From the NCBI GenBank assembly GCA_951812925.1, contig OX638369.1, positions 42,093,061 through 42,157,060 on the forward strand: a stretch of 64,000 nucleotides of DNA. Reading direction: 5' to 3'. A model generated the notes under the pieces. That model worked only from the letters and a program-made list of their open reading frames with translations, was not told where the DNA came from and did no database searches. This DNA comes from Calliopum simillimum (lineage: Eukaryota > Arthropoda > Insecta > Diptera > Lauxaniidae). Positions 22,207 through 34,899 of the stretch are shown here, piece after piece. The translations under genes and the position numbers were made by a program. Position 1 is the first letter of the stretch; each line of letters begins with the position of its first letter.

Positions 22207-23584
22207 GTTACTTTACAATAAATGCGTACTTACCCTGTTAAGGTTACGTTGGTTTTTTATTGATCGAGTTCTGTAACTTGCAAAACGCAAATGGGTTTAA
22301 TATTATAGGTATTATACTATAGTCACCTATTGCTATTATAATAATGCATATGAGATATCAGTAAATGCTATTAAACTGATGTTATCTAAATTCTATCATT
22401 ATTTTTTACCTATGAATACATTGACATTTGAACCGTTTATAGATTATATTAAAGCTGATGTAGCACTTTTTATTCGAAAAAATTGCAAAAGAAATAGTTA
22501 ATAGACAATAGGGTTTTGAATTTAACGAAGAAAAGGCAATTTAAGCTAAAGCAACGTGCTTTTTCTTGTGCCAGTCCCTTTATTGATTTCATATATTCAA
22601 ATCAATTTTTTGAAGCTACACAACGAACAAAAAAAGGTAATTTTCCTTAAAAAAATATCAAAAAATATGTATGCTATGTTCTTTTTTATCATAAATATGT
22701 TATTTTAAAAAAGAAATTATTAAACTCGGTGCAGTACATTTTACGCCAAAGCGTTACATACGATTTTCATGTAGACAAATTTATATACATAGCATAGATT
22801 CAAATTTGTAATAGATATTCGTAGTTCAGTACAGTGCATAACGTAGTACGGTACAGTATGATATAGTACTAATGTACTATTTTTTTGCCCATTTATTATC
22901 ACTGGTACGTTATAAAGCGAAACGTAAACAAAACAAAAAACTGTTTTGCTTTTTGTCAATCATTCCCTCTGTGCTTCATCCTATTTTTATGTTTTGTGTG
23001 ACTGCGTATTTTACAGTTGTTAATATTGAAAAATTTGTATTTAATGTTAGCTGGCTTAAAGGCAACCAAATAAAATAATTTTAACTTTGTGCAAATCTTC
23101 ACACAAATACCTTACAAATGGTATTTAACTCAAAGTCGTACTCCATTTTTAACATAGTAAAAAAGGGTGACAAGTTTTTGTACAGCGTATCATACTATAA
23201 AGTCTGTCAGTGTCTAAATGAGAACCGCTCGTCCGATTTTTATTATTTCATTTTTTTTTTTATTTCGAAATACCATCGGCTTCGTTCGGGCTTTTGAAAA
23301 ATGTTATTGTTAGAAAACCAGTTATCCGATTTACATGATTTTCTTTCTTATTAGAAATGTCTATAACTCGAGAGCCATTCAACTGATTGGCGTGATTTTT
23401 TTCCAGTCATGGAGGGTAGATGTTTTAAATTTCTTCAGTAACTCCCGAGACAAATGTATTATCTGTCCGACATATAACATCTCCAAACACAAAATTCATC
23501 ATATCTTTGAAACTGTTTAACGCAGAAGGGAGATATTTGTTACATAGAGTGGCTCAAAATCTTAAAGTCTTCTCTTTGATTTAA
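22207..23584. other. intergenic, nothing recognised
   Basis: AT-rich DNA upstream (in gene direction) of the receptor-like fragment. Small frames at 22741-23078 and 23335-23520 overlap each other or lack domains. No element ends were identified. Confidence 0.45.
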
Positions 23585-23790
23585 GTAAAAACCATGTAAA
23601 ATTTGGTTCATTTCAGAGAATATTTGATGCATCCCAAACAATTTTAAAAACCGAAAAGTGGTCCTGATTATGGAAAAAAATTATGTTTTTAATTTGAACT
23701 CTTAAAGTTTTTATATGGATTTTGAGCCGCTAAATTCGAATCTGCAAATTATTTCTCTGTAAGTTTTGAAGATATTGTCCATTCAAGGTG
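23585..23790 (+). repeat. copy of the 14569 foldback arm
   Basis: Contains GAGAATATTTGATGCATCCC, AAAACCGAAAAGTGGTCCTG and ATGGATTTTGAGCCGCTAAA in the same order as the left arm at 14569-14727. It serves as the uninterrupted reference for the split arm at 14927/16452. No opposite arm was seen next to it; a mariner-type transposase remnant follows instead. Confidence 0.7.
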
Positions 23791-23829
23791 AAAAATAAAG
23801 ATACGAAATGGAATGGATAATATTTCCAA

Positions 23830-23960
23830 AATTTGTGGCCGAGTCATCGAAAATTGGGTCAAACGAATCCACCGCTGCACACTTGCCCGCAGTGGCCATA
23901 TGAACGAAATCGAGTTCCCTTTAGTTGCCCGGGAGCAACTTCGTTCGCTCATTTCCGATG
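23830..23960 (+). pseudogene. mariner-type transposase, C-terminal scrap
   Basis: The plus-strand translation gives CGRVIENWVKRI-like residues followed by HRCTLARSGHMNEIEF. This is the last part of a Tc1/mariner-superfamily transposase, and it repeats, inverted, the C-terminal end of the larger relic at 24090-24720 (GGCCGAGTCATCGAAAATTG against CAATTTTCGATGACTCGGCC). It has no start, no catalytic residues and no terminal repeats. Confidence 0.6.
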
Positions 23961-24089
23961 GCTTTTACAAATGTATATATTTATGTACCTAATATTATCC
24001 ATCTCTGTGAAACAGTTTCAGAGATATGAAGATTTTTTCTTGATATAAAAGTTTCTAGATATTGCCCATTTTTTCAATGGATGTCATCT

Positions 24090-24720
24090 GTCCCGGTGCG
24101 TTTTATTAGACTGTTTCGAATTTGTATAAAAAAATAAAATAAGTGTGCAGCGGTCGATTCGTTGGACCCAATTTTCGATGACTCGGCCACACATTTCGGC
24201 CGAAACTGCCGCTATTTCGCGTTCAATGTTGGCTCTGAGCTCTTTCAACGTCGTCGGCTTATTGGCATAGTCCAATGACTTGACGTAGCCCCAAAGAAAA
24301 TAGTCTAGAGGCGTTAAATTGCACGAACGAGGCGGTCAATCGACTGTCTCATTTCTTGAGATAACACGCTCATCAAACTTGCTCTTCAATAAATCGATTG
24401 TATCGTGTGCTGTATGGCTTGTAGCACCGTCCTGTTGAAACCACATGTCGTCCAAGTAAATATCTTCCAATTAGGGCCAAAACTAATAGGTAATCATGGC
24501 GCAATATCGATAGCCATTCACAGTAACGTGACGATCAGTATTGTCGACGAAAAAATATGGCCCAATGACGCCGCCGGCATGCAAACCGCACCAAACAGTT
24601 ATTTTTTGTGGATGAAGTTGTGATTCATGAAGCACATGTGGATTTTCACCCGACCAATAACGCATGTTTTGCTTATTGACGAGCCCATTGAGCCAAGAAT
24701 GAGCTTAATGGGTTCGTCTC
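24090..24720 (-). pseudogene. mariner-superfamily transposase relic
   Basis: The minus-strand translation, with stops and shifts, reads RYWSGENPHVLHESQLHPQK, ITVWCGLHAGGVIGPYFF, VNGYRYCAMI, then MWFQQDGATSHTAHDTIDLL, a NLTPLDYFLWGYVKS block and EMCGRVIENWVQRIDRCTL. QQDGATSH holds the second catalytic Asp and the SC(D)LTP block normally holds the third. Here that third Asp reads as Asn, and in-frame stops occur (for example after YCAMITY), so it is dead. The N-terminal DNA-binding part and terminal repeats are not visible. The relic abuts an inverted scrap of its own C-terminus at 23830-23960. Confidence 0.75.
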
Positions 24721-24924
24721 CCTTCTGCGTTAATGCACGGCAGTCTGAGACAAATTCTCCGAGAGTGTTCATTCACCATTACCCCCAATATCTTCTCTTC
24801 TTATACGAGCTAAAATTGTATGTTTTTTTGTACTCAATATTTTTTTCTCGAAAACGGCTACAGCGATTTCAATGAAACTTGAAATAGTGTTAGATATTAG
24901 CATACAATGAAGAATGAGCTAGGT

Positions 24925-25880
24925 TTGAACTTTCCAAATGCTCACCAGAGGGCGTGGCACTGCCCTAAATTTTAAATTTGATTTAGTCATAACTCGCAAA
25001 CCATGCAAGGTATTTGAATAAAATTTGAGGAGCGGGTACTGCTTAATAAAACCTTATAACAGACAAAAAGTGGGCGAAATCGAAGAAGTGCCACGCCCAC
25101 TTTTCAGCCCTTGAAAATTTTGATCCAATATTACTCGAAAACGACTACAACAATTTTAATGAAAATTTAGGAGATGTTACCTCTGTAAACAAGGATTAAT
25201 ATGTGACACGCCGTTATATTGGGAAAACTCGTTGAAGGGCGTGGCACCGCCCACAAAAATATGAAACGGTATAAAAAGAAAACTAATAAGGCAAACATTC
25301 TGAAATTAACTGTGAGGTACGCAATTGCTAAAATACATCTCTGTTATAAAAGTGGGCGAAATATCGCCGTTGCGCGTGGAACCTCCCATACAAGCAAAAT
25401 ACGTTAAATGCCATTTCCCGCAAATAATACAAGATATTTTAATGAAATTTGGTGTGTAGGTACTGCTTATTAATGCCTTGTAATAACCGAAAAGTGGGCA
25501 GTATCAAAGAAGTACCACGCCTCCTTTTTAACCATTGAAAATTTTGATTCAATATTACTTGAAAACGACTCCAATAATTTTAATGAAAATTTAGGAGATG
25601 TTACCACTGTAAACAAGGATTAATATGTGAAATGTCGTTGTATTGCGAAAATTCGTTGAAGGGCGTGGCACCGCCCACAAAAATATAATACGCTATAAAT
25701 AGAAAACTACAAAAGCAATCTTTCTGAATTTAAATGTAGGGAGCCTACTTGCTATTTGGCACCTACGACATGAAAGTGGGCAAAATATCGCCGGTACGCG
25801 TGGAACCTCCCATACAAGGAAACACAACAAATGCTATTTCTCGCAAATGGTACAACATATTCTGATGAAATTCGGTGCAG
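24925..25880. repeat. 424-bp tandem repeat, about 2.2 copies
   Basis: Matching marks are exactly 424 bases apart: GAAAATTTTGAT at 25113 and 25537, GGGCGTGGCACCGCCCAC at 25237 and 25661, and GTGGAACCTCCCATACAA at 25376 and 25800; GGTACTGCTTA at 25035 and 25459 ties in a partial unit on the left. Each unit has the near-palindrome GGGCGTGGCACCGCCCAC. Scattered relatives of this motif occur at 18640, 35930, 37300, 40620 and 58895. No conserved reading frame. Confidence 0.85.
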
Positions 25881-27974
25881 TTTTATGTACTTTTTGACGC
25901 TGAATCGATCTTCATCAGCAGAACTGTCATTATACCTGAAGGATTTTGAAATATCCTTGCTTGAAATTGAAGAAAACGCTTTGTTCAGTCTCATTGCGTA
26001 CCTACAAAAAAAGGTGAAATTCTTTTTTATTAACAGCATCGAATAGCCGCACTCTTCCTTATCAAAATATCCTTTCAGATTTTTCCAATAGGACTCTTAT
26101 TTTTCGAGTTTTGATCCTTTGAAGATAAGATATTTCAGCCCCCATACAAAAGACGAAATATTTTAGGGCATTCTATTTGAGTTTTTGATATTTTTCTATA
26201 CCATTCGATTCTTTCAGAGTTCTTTCTTATTATTATTTTCATCGGTTTATTTATCATTTTGAAAGCATGACTATTAGAGGTGAAAAGGTACAAGTTTCAT
26301 AACAAAAAATAGCTATGAATAAAAACATCGACTAAAATAATAAGACCAGATTGTTGACCGAGCAGGGATCGGTCTCCAGGTACTATAAATAAGAAGAGAC
26401 AAAATGAACTCAAAGATTTTCTAAAGTGTCTAGCCTATGTGAAAGAAAGCAGTTAAACGTTTTGCTAAAAATATTTTATTTCAGAAACGGGGAAGTTTTT
26501 TTTGCATAATGTCGTATGGAGTTCTTTGTAGAAAAAACTGGTTGTCCCTGATAATGTTGCACGTGTTGAGAATTTTGTTGTTTTTTTTTATTCAATTTTG
26601 CTATGATTTATTTAAACTTTTTGTAGGGAATATTATTAGCTTCTTTTATACGTACGTATGTAGAAGTCAGAGTACAAAAAAAAGCTTTCTTAATTACTAT
26701 CCATAGTTTACAAGAAATACCCATAAATTCTATATGCAAATTACTTAAATGATGTAAATCAAAAACAAAGAAATATTTTACAATATGCAAATGATAGATA
26801 TATAGAATATTAAATCCACACTCTTCCGATAATTAGAATAAAAACAAGTTTAGAAGCAACTTTTATTATTATGTTCTAGTTAGTAGTTATACTAATTATG
26901 TTTACTTGTGGCATTCAAAATTCACATGGCACATGTTCACGTGCTGTTTCTAGCAGCTCTTAATTAAGTCATATTAATATGATAAAATAACAATGTACTT
27001 AAGTAAGTATGTATGTAAGTAGAAATGTATGTATGTACCTGGTTTAAGTAAGTAACAAAATTGTTATTACTACTAATCAATACTTTTAAATATTTGATTT
27101 TGCTACTGTACTATCGTTTTATTATATAATTGTATGTTGCTTGACAATTTTTTCAATTTTAATGACTAGATGGCGTTTCAAATTATCACTTAAAATTACA
27201 ACTTTTCTCCGTAAGTTCAGTGTTAATTTAAAGTGAGATATTATTTTGAATAGTATGATCAGTTCAATAGTTCAATTACGCGGAACAGCTTAATGTGTTT
27301 TATTATCTATCATTTTTTATTATGCCAAAGTACTATACTCATGTTAAAATTACAAAAATTTTTGAACCATACCTTATTCCGAGAAAATCGATTGGTCCAA
27401 AAAAGTAAATAGATGCAAAAAGACTTTGAATCGGATACAGGAGTCATAAATTATCCAAAGAAATCAAAATATCTTGGTCGGAGATGAAGGAAAATAGAAA
27501 CATCTTGAGTTTAAGAAACCAAATTTTCTGTAACCATGCAAAAGTGCTAAGGCTCTGAAACAGATTATTGTCTGTGGAGAGGTTTTCAAAAGCATTCTCG
27601 CCATTATGCTTGAAAGCTTAAAAGAGAGCGGTGATTAAAATATTTGACAAAACGAAACATTTCCTCATTTCAGTTAACTTTTTAGTGAATCTTTTTTAAA
27701 ATGGTCTATGCCATGAACAACAAGTTCGAAGTTTAATTCTATGCGCAAAAATATGAAGTGTTTTTTACAATTTTCATTTGTTTTTGTTGAAGTTACGTGC
27801 TGCCTACGTACGAGTATATTAAATTATATTATTTAACGGAGGCTTTCCATACAAATGGCGAAAAGAATTTCTTTATTATTATTTGCTCGTACAAAAGTGA
27901 AATATCGCTTTCTGTATAACAATTTGAAAATTTTGCTTGCCAAGTTTTTTTCGCTATTGCCCGATCAAGAAGAT
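25881..27974. other. intergenic, nothing firm
   Basis: AT-rich DNA. A TATG/AAGT microsatellite-like patch lies at 27000-27055. Short frames (25831-26046, 26509-26706) have no recognisable domain. No promoter or splice structure stands out. Confidence 0.45.
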
Positions 27975-28365
27975 TTGTCAATTTTATATCATAGTATATC
28001 ATGTTGATATCAAATTTGTATCACCTGCTGATATACAATTTTAGGATATCATTGAAATATATGTCAATTTTGACAAAGTCGAATGAAAATCGACGATCAA
28101 AAGAAAAATTTAATACGCGGAAGAGTGCAAAAAAAAAAAAAAAAAAACGAAATCAAATGCTTGAAAAAGAGGTGGTGGCTTTCAAATCATTGCGATTGGG
28201 TGGACCGTTTAGCTCCCTGAAGCATGCGGAGACAGGCTTCCTTTAGAAACGCATGTCGCTTTTATAGCGCTTCAAAAAGCGACGGAAAGCGATGAGGAAT
28301 TGCACGATGTTGCAGTAAGTTCGAATTTTACAATGTTATCCAAGTCAAGTGGTAATAATGAATAA

Positions 28366-29260
28366 CACAGGTTTACAAAAAAAAAAAAAAAAAATGTCAT
28401 GGTGTTTTGATCAGACTATGTGTTTCCTAGGGACTTTGATGTCCTAAATCTGAATCCGAGGTCCGTTTTTTTCCAGAACGTCTGAGAAAAAAGATTTCAA
28501 GGTCATATGGAGATCAAAATGGGGTTCGTGTGTAGTTTAGTGAAAAATTCGCTAAAATTCTGAAACTATTTATTTTTTTTATCATTGAATTCTTAGTCCT
28601 TAAAAAAAATATGTAATCAAAAAGGATATCTCAGACCCAGTTTCGGAGATATAGCCATCGGAAGATCCGGATATATCTTCTATGAAAACCACTATAAGTT
28701 GGGAACCCCTAAATGGATTTAAAAAATATTGATGTTATATGAAAGGTATTTTGACAACCTAAAAAATTGGATTCAAAGTTTTGGAAATGTGACCTTTTTT
28801 GAAATTTTGAGAAATTTTTCAATTATAAAAACAAATACATCAACAACTCCAGCAACAACAAAAGCAACAACAACAAAATACCTTTCATATGACATCAATA
28901 TCTTCCAAATCCATCCAGTGGTTCCCAACTTATAGCGGTTTTCATAGAAGATATATCCGGATCTTCTGATGGCTATATCTCCGAAACTAGGTCCGAGAGA
29001 TCGTTTTTGATCACATATTCTTTTTAAGAACTAAGAATTTAATGATAAAAAATTAGTTTCAGAATTTTAGCGAATTTATCACTAAACGACACATGACCAT
29101 TTTGACCTCCATTTTGACCTCCATATGACCTTGAAATCTTTTTTCTCAGACGTTCTGGAAAAAAACGAACCCCGGATTCGGATTCAGGACGTGAAAGTCC
29201 CTAGGAAACACATAGTCTGATCAAAACGCCATGACATTTTTTTTATTTTGTAAACCTGTG
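28366..29260. mobile_element. foldback element 1 with TAA target duplication
   Basis: Long arms of about 400 bp (CACAGGTTTACAAAA at the left, TTTTGTAAACCTGTG at the right) face each other around a ~120-bp loop. Paired internal blocks include CAGAACGTCTGAGAAAAAAG / CTTTTTTCTCAGACGTTCTG and GAAGATCCGGATATATCTTC / GAAGATATATCCGGATCTTC. TAA directly flanks both ends (28363-28365 and 29261-29263). A 3-bp TAA duplication is typical of PIF/Harbinger insertions, but no transposase is present to confirm it. The loop has (AAC)n-like sequence. Confidence 0.8.
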
Positions 29261-30201
29261 TAATTTTTTGCCATGTTTTTCAGATGGGACAAATATTGGA
29301 TCAAATTCCAGCAAATTGTAAATAGAATTTACAACAATGCATGAGCCATATGCTCACTGTTATTATTTCGAATGGAAACACTGCCAAATATGTAGAGCAA
29401 CAGGGGAAAACTGGCAACTTTCCTTGCAAAGGGACCATGACAGATACATTGTTGAAAAGTAAGTTGTATTGTTCGGCAACAATAATGGCATTTCATTATT
29501 CATTTATGAATACATTTTTTTTTTTGCAATCACAAAGGTGAGAAAGGGTTTGAGATGTGCTCCGTTGTGGACATCACAAAGGCAATAGGCATAGCGGTTT
29601 GCAACCAGATGAAACCCGTGGCGACCAAGTCCACCTTTAACCTTTCAACCTCTTCGTAAACTCAGGACAACCTTCCGGAAGATGAAGCATTTCATTTCTA
29701 ATTTACAATTTAACTTAGATTTTAATAACAAAATTTACTTTTATAGATATTTTGATATCATTCTTTTATATAAATTGGATATACTCATTTGATATTATTT
29801 TGATATCAAGCGTTACATACGTATGTTTGTCACTGTGATATCACATTTATCACTGACAAATTTTTGATATTATTTTCTTCATTGGATGGTCAAAAAACTC
29901 CATAAAACTCCAAAAAAACTCACACGTATTCCTTAGACTACTCTAAGCATTTTTTCAAAAGATGTCTTGTCTAACTCGACTACTCAAAAGACTTTTGCGG
30001 TAGCACTATATTGTTAATAACTTTTGAAGAAATAAGAATTACACCAATTTTTTTTTCTGGACATGCTTAGCTGGATTATGCTTACATATTTTTTATAATT
30101 TTCTCAGAGGCGGAGAAGTTGCTTAAATTTTTATTTCTTTATTTGAAATAGAATGAAAAATATTGGTCAAAAAAAAAAAAAAAAACAAACAAAAACATAT
30201 T

Positions 30202-30423
30202 CAGGCATTTTCTGAAATTGGAATGAAAGCAATCTTCAAGAGTTCTGCATTGCGACAGATAAGGTGGAATCGGATTTGTCTTTCAACAAATAAAATTTGC
30301 TAATGGATCCTATTCGATTTACCGAAACATAAATCAGATTTGGTGTTAATTAACGAAATGCGGAGCTCTTGAAAATTGCTTTCATTCCGATTTCAAAGTG
30401 AATCGGATTCCAGAACATGCCTG
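30202..30423. mobile_element. 222-bp MITE with CAGGCAT ends
   Basis: The left end CAGGCATTTTCTGAAAT, continuing GGAATGAAAGCAATCTTCAA, pairs with the right end GAAAATTGCTTTCATTCC and CAGAACATGCCTG over about 60 positions with mismatches. CAGG-type ends are common among hAT elements, but no clean 8-bp duplication is visible. Non-coding. Confidence 0.65.
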
Positions 30424-32792
30424 ATTATTTTATTTCCTGGTCTATGCTAAATATTTTTAAATATATTAGAAATTTTTTTTTCCAAAATCTTTACTAGTTG
30501 TTACAAAAAATAATTTTTTTTTTTGGAACCCTTTTTTACGTTTAAATTCTTAGGTGGCTCAGTTGAGAAATTATTGGCCTGCTTTTAACTTACATATCAC
30601 ATTTTAAAGCCGTTTTTATTTGTCGATTTGTTTTTTATTTTGTATTCTATTAATACACGTATCTAATATTCTCGGCTTATTCGCAAGGAGTTTTTTCGAT
30701 TTTGATTTTTATACGGGTATATTTTGTTCCAGCCGACTCATCACCATCTCTCTATCACAAACAACAAAGTCCCCTACCAAAAAATTCAGTGATATAACTT
30801 TGAGTTTGTCATTATCTTTCCAGGTGGTGTGTTCAGGGTATTAAAACCATGGCTATCGGTATCAGCTCATATCTCGTAAACAGCACAAGATATCTCAATG
30901 ATATGTAGACAGGTGCCGAACAAGTCATACCATTTACATGTTGGTCGAAAAGTGGGCGGAATGAAATTGTAACAAAACATTTTCAAGCACTTTTCATTCC
31001 TTAAAAGTTATTAACAATCGGTACCTGCCTGCTAAAATTCATCAAATAATCTGTTATAGTTTGCGAGCCTTGTAAAAGTTAAAAAAATTAATAATTGCTC
31101 TTCCTTTCCTACGCTTTTAGTTATCCTATTTGAATGAAACAGTTTTTGAGCAACGACGTCGCGTGCTAGACATGAAACTTTCCATATATGTAAACTATTT
31201 TATGAAAAAAATAATAATTTTCCAGTGAGAATTCTTCCGTATGCTAATTTAAATTTATAATTTGCAACTACATTTTTTTTTCTTACTTTTCTCTCATTTG
31301 TTTTGCTTCAAACGAAATGAAATGAAAATAATTAAACTGTCAAATAAAATTCAATAAAAATTTTTCCCAACCGAGAGTCGCTTTTAGAGAGATTTTTAGC
31401 GACTTAGCGTCAAGCTAAATTTTCTGAGCGCGACTCAGAGCTGTCAAAGCTAAAGTGGGCAGCATTAATTGCTAAATACAAAGCGGATTTTAAGGTAGAC
31501 AACCCTATATATATTTTTTATGAATAAAATTCTCTCACCATTTTGCGTGTTCTTGTTGTTGTTGCTTCTTATACATTAGGTTTCCTGAAGTTTTGTTGCT
31601 TTTATTATTTCTAAATCTTGTTATTGTTACTGTGGCTTTTTTTGTTGTTTTTGTGTCGAGTATTTAAAGTTGCATAGGTTTAGTTAATACAAAATAATGT
31701 ATAATCAGTCGTATAAAATATTCGAAACGCCGCGGTTGCAAATTTTGTATAAGGCTTGTGACAAAAATTCTAAAGTTTTTAATTGATAAAAAATAAAATT
31801 AATAAGGACTTTTTTATTCACGCAAAAAGTTCAAAGTGTTAAATAATCAAAAACTAATGCAAATATAGTTAAAAATATAAACTAACATAGATAAACAATT
31901 TCGACCTAGACATATAAAAGTGTGTTTTTTGAAAAGAAGTATGCAATTTTTTTAAATTATAAAAAAGTAGATTATATATAATAAATAATATATATTTTTT
32001 AAATAATAACTAAGATATATATACATAAAAATAAATCTGATAAGTATTTTAATCAAAAGAATTGAAAACAGAAATAAAACTTTGGCCTTGATCGAACAAA
32101 GTGCACTTTTTATGTTCAAAAATCTTTAACTTTTAAACATATTAAGTCTGATTTTGGTTTTTGTTTTTCTTCAAAAATTAATCTGACTATCAAAATTAAA
32201 AAATAAAAAAAAATTGAATTTTTGCTTGGGAGCATTACAGGGTAAGTTTTTAATTTTTTTTTTTTTAATTAGAAAAATTTTTTAAACTTAACATATTGAT
32301 ATCAGAATTTGTAATAATTATTTTAGTTCATAAAAAGCAACGGTATAAAAGCCCGTTCTTATACCGTATTTGTCATATTGCAACATACGGCATTTTTTTA
32401 CAATTCTTGTTCACTCAAATCCAAAAAGTATTCTGAAAATTTAAAGAAAAAACCATATAAAACAGGCAAAATTTTTGCTTCATAACAAAAACTCCCATTG
32501 TACATTTTTACATATTAAAAAAAAGGGTTTTCGACGGGAAAGTTTCTTACTTATTACGAAAAAACAAAAATTGGGTGAAGATGGAGCAAACAATTCCTTG
32601 TTACCGGTAGAGGGTTTAAAATTTTCCTCGACTTCGATTATTTTTCCCTCCTTAATATTTTTTTGAATATTTATACCCCCCATCAACACCACCTGTGTGA
32701 TCTCCGATACATAAAACTTACTTGAAAATGACAATTTCATATGAGAACCCCTATAAGGAGTGGAAAAAAAGAGGAAGTACATATCTGTGGAC
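30424..32792. other. intergenic, no gene seen
   Basis: Contains a short piece related to the CGTGGCACC repeats (30840-31070, with AAAAGTGGGCGGAATGA), a TTG/TTGC-rich patch at 31545-31650 and very AT-rich DNA at 31880-32300. No supported frame. Confidence 0.45.
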
Positions 32793-33150
32793 TTTTGTTA
32801 AAACAACCTAGCTCGAAATTTGACAATTTTCCAGAATTTCAGTCATAAATGTAAAATTTAAATACGCTTATTATGGTGTAATCGCCATATCTCTATGATT
32901 TTTTGTTTCACAGATATAGGAATGTCCCATAATTCATGCAAGATTTGAATTTGGCGCCATTTCTGCGGTAAAGTATTGCCAACCAAAAAAGAAAACAATT
33001 TAACAGCTGACAGTTGAAAGTTTTCAAGAATTTATTGAAGAATATTCAATGCTGTATCAACGAAATTCTGCCACATTAGCAAAAAGCAGCTAAGCCGTTT
33101 TTAGCTCTCTTGGAAAGTTGGCAATTTCGAGTTAGGTTATTTTGTCAAAA
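32793..33150. mobile_element. MITE of the ACAACCTAACTCGAAAT family, copy 1
   Basis: The ends TTAAAACAACCTAGCTCGAA and TTTCGAGTTAGGTTATTTTG are inverted repeats. The interior (CCCATAATTCATGCAAGATT, AACAGCTGACAGTTGAAAG, CAGCTAAGCCG) matches the element at 52230-52583 in reverse orientation, so the two copies define a ~355-bp family. Non-coding. Confidence 0.75.
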
Positions 33151-34899
33151 TGTCAAAGATAAGTTTTTAGACAAATGTTGTAGAGGGAAATATATCGAGA
33201 GCAGGTGAACATTCTCTCTTTCGGTTAAATAGCAATAAAAAAAGTTTAAGACTTGTTGTTAGCTAAGTTATCCTTCTGTTGGAAAACATAGTTTCTAGGT
33301 AAGCCCAACTATAAAATAAAAGATTTAGTAATTTCAGTGACTTTTAAAAAATTTAAGTAACACATTATTCAAAAATTTAAGTGAAAAAAATGCGAATAGT
33401 GTTGTGATTTGGTTGACTGCAAACCAACAGTCAGATATTGAAACCAGACTAGCTAGTTAGAACGCTCATTTTTGAGTTTTTTTTTCGGTTTAGTTAACTA
33501 AGTTAGTAAGAACAAGGCATTAACTTTGAATTGTTTGCTTTATTTTAATTTTATTTTGACAAACATTATACATTGGTCTGGTAATTTCAGTGATGGTTAA
33601 AATAGCATTGCCATGCTGACAATACATTCGATTTTCTAACTAGTTCATTTCAAACTAACTAGATTTTCTTACAAATCCAACAGCTTTTTATATGGCAAAC
33701 TAACACGGTTTGTGGATAACTAAATCGCTTTGAAATTTGCTGATATGCAGTTAATTCCAGATGTAGTACAAGCTTCATATATTATACTATATAAGTTCAA
33801 TTGCGAAGTATAAAAAAAAATCAATTTAAATATGTTACTGTTTCAGTATGTTTTGAAAGTATAATCAAATACTTCGGGTCAATAGATACATGTGTATGTA
33901 AATACTTTGTTTTGTAAAAATTTAGTTGGTTATTTTTTTCTTTTTTCTTTTTAAATTGCATAATTAATTAAGTAAAAACAAAATGTTTTTCTCTATACAT
34001 ATGGCATAATGTGAACAGCTCTAGCAACAGTTCAGAAAATTGTTCAATTGTGACGTAGCCCTTTTTAAATTACAGTCTTGAATGTCATTACACTATCATG
34101 CTTCGATCAAAAATTAAATTTATAGAAATTTGTACAGTCACTGGAATGACTTGAAAATAAGGGACACTTCTCTCTCTCTCTGTATTTCGCTATTATCATT
34201 AAATTTAAACAATTAAACACACAGAAAAAAGTGCAATGAATTCACTAAATACATTTCTTATATAAACATTTGCTATATCATTAATATAATGTCTGTGTGC
34301 TTAATTGGCAATAAGAATCTATTGTTATTTATAAGTGGGTCACAGAACAAATTGTGTCAAGTTTATGTGTGATATTTTATTTTAAGACTTAAATTTCTTA
34401 TAATAAATGTCTAAATTGAAAGTCATAAAATTGAAAGAGATAATGAGGGCGGAGATTATTCTACAAAACATGTAAATCTATCGAAAACCTTATAAACTCG
34501 TTAAACTGTCGAAATTTGTTGTTTTTAACAGTTATTTTATGAGTTTACGAGATTTTTGAGGTATTTATACTCTCAGCTTAAAATAACGCTGATAACGGTG
34601 TTTGCTTCGCTCTCCCAAACCCTCGATAAACACTCTTCGTCGTTTCAATATATCTACGGAGGGAATAACAAAAGTTTGCTGCGTTGTTTAGAAGAAAAAC
34701 TGGAAAAATATTTTTGTTTATTTTTATTTTTAATTTATTTCCTTTTTCATCTTTTCTACATAATCGTCATTCATTTCAATACATTTTTTTTTTTTGGCCT
34801 GTAGCTCCACTTATTACAATAGTCCTCAAAATCGTGTTTTTGAAGTTAAAAGTTTTTGACATTAAATGTATTAATTATCTTAGCATTGCTACTACCTAA
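33151..34899. other. intergenic, nothing recognised
   Basis: AT-rich. Includes a short CT run at 34170-34181. Frames at 34556-34899 overlap and are composed mainly of F, L, I; no domain is recognised. Confidence 0.45.

Noticed and set aside
24925..25880. Possible CRISPR-like or gene-cluster repeat
   Set aside because: Units are 424 bp directly abutting without spacers; this is a eukaryotic tandem repeat.
34556..34899. Overlapping 82- and 71-codon hydrophobic frames
   Set aside because: Phenylalanine/leucine-rich translation of T-rich DNA; no motif and no conserved start.
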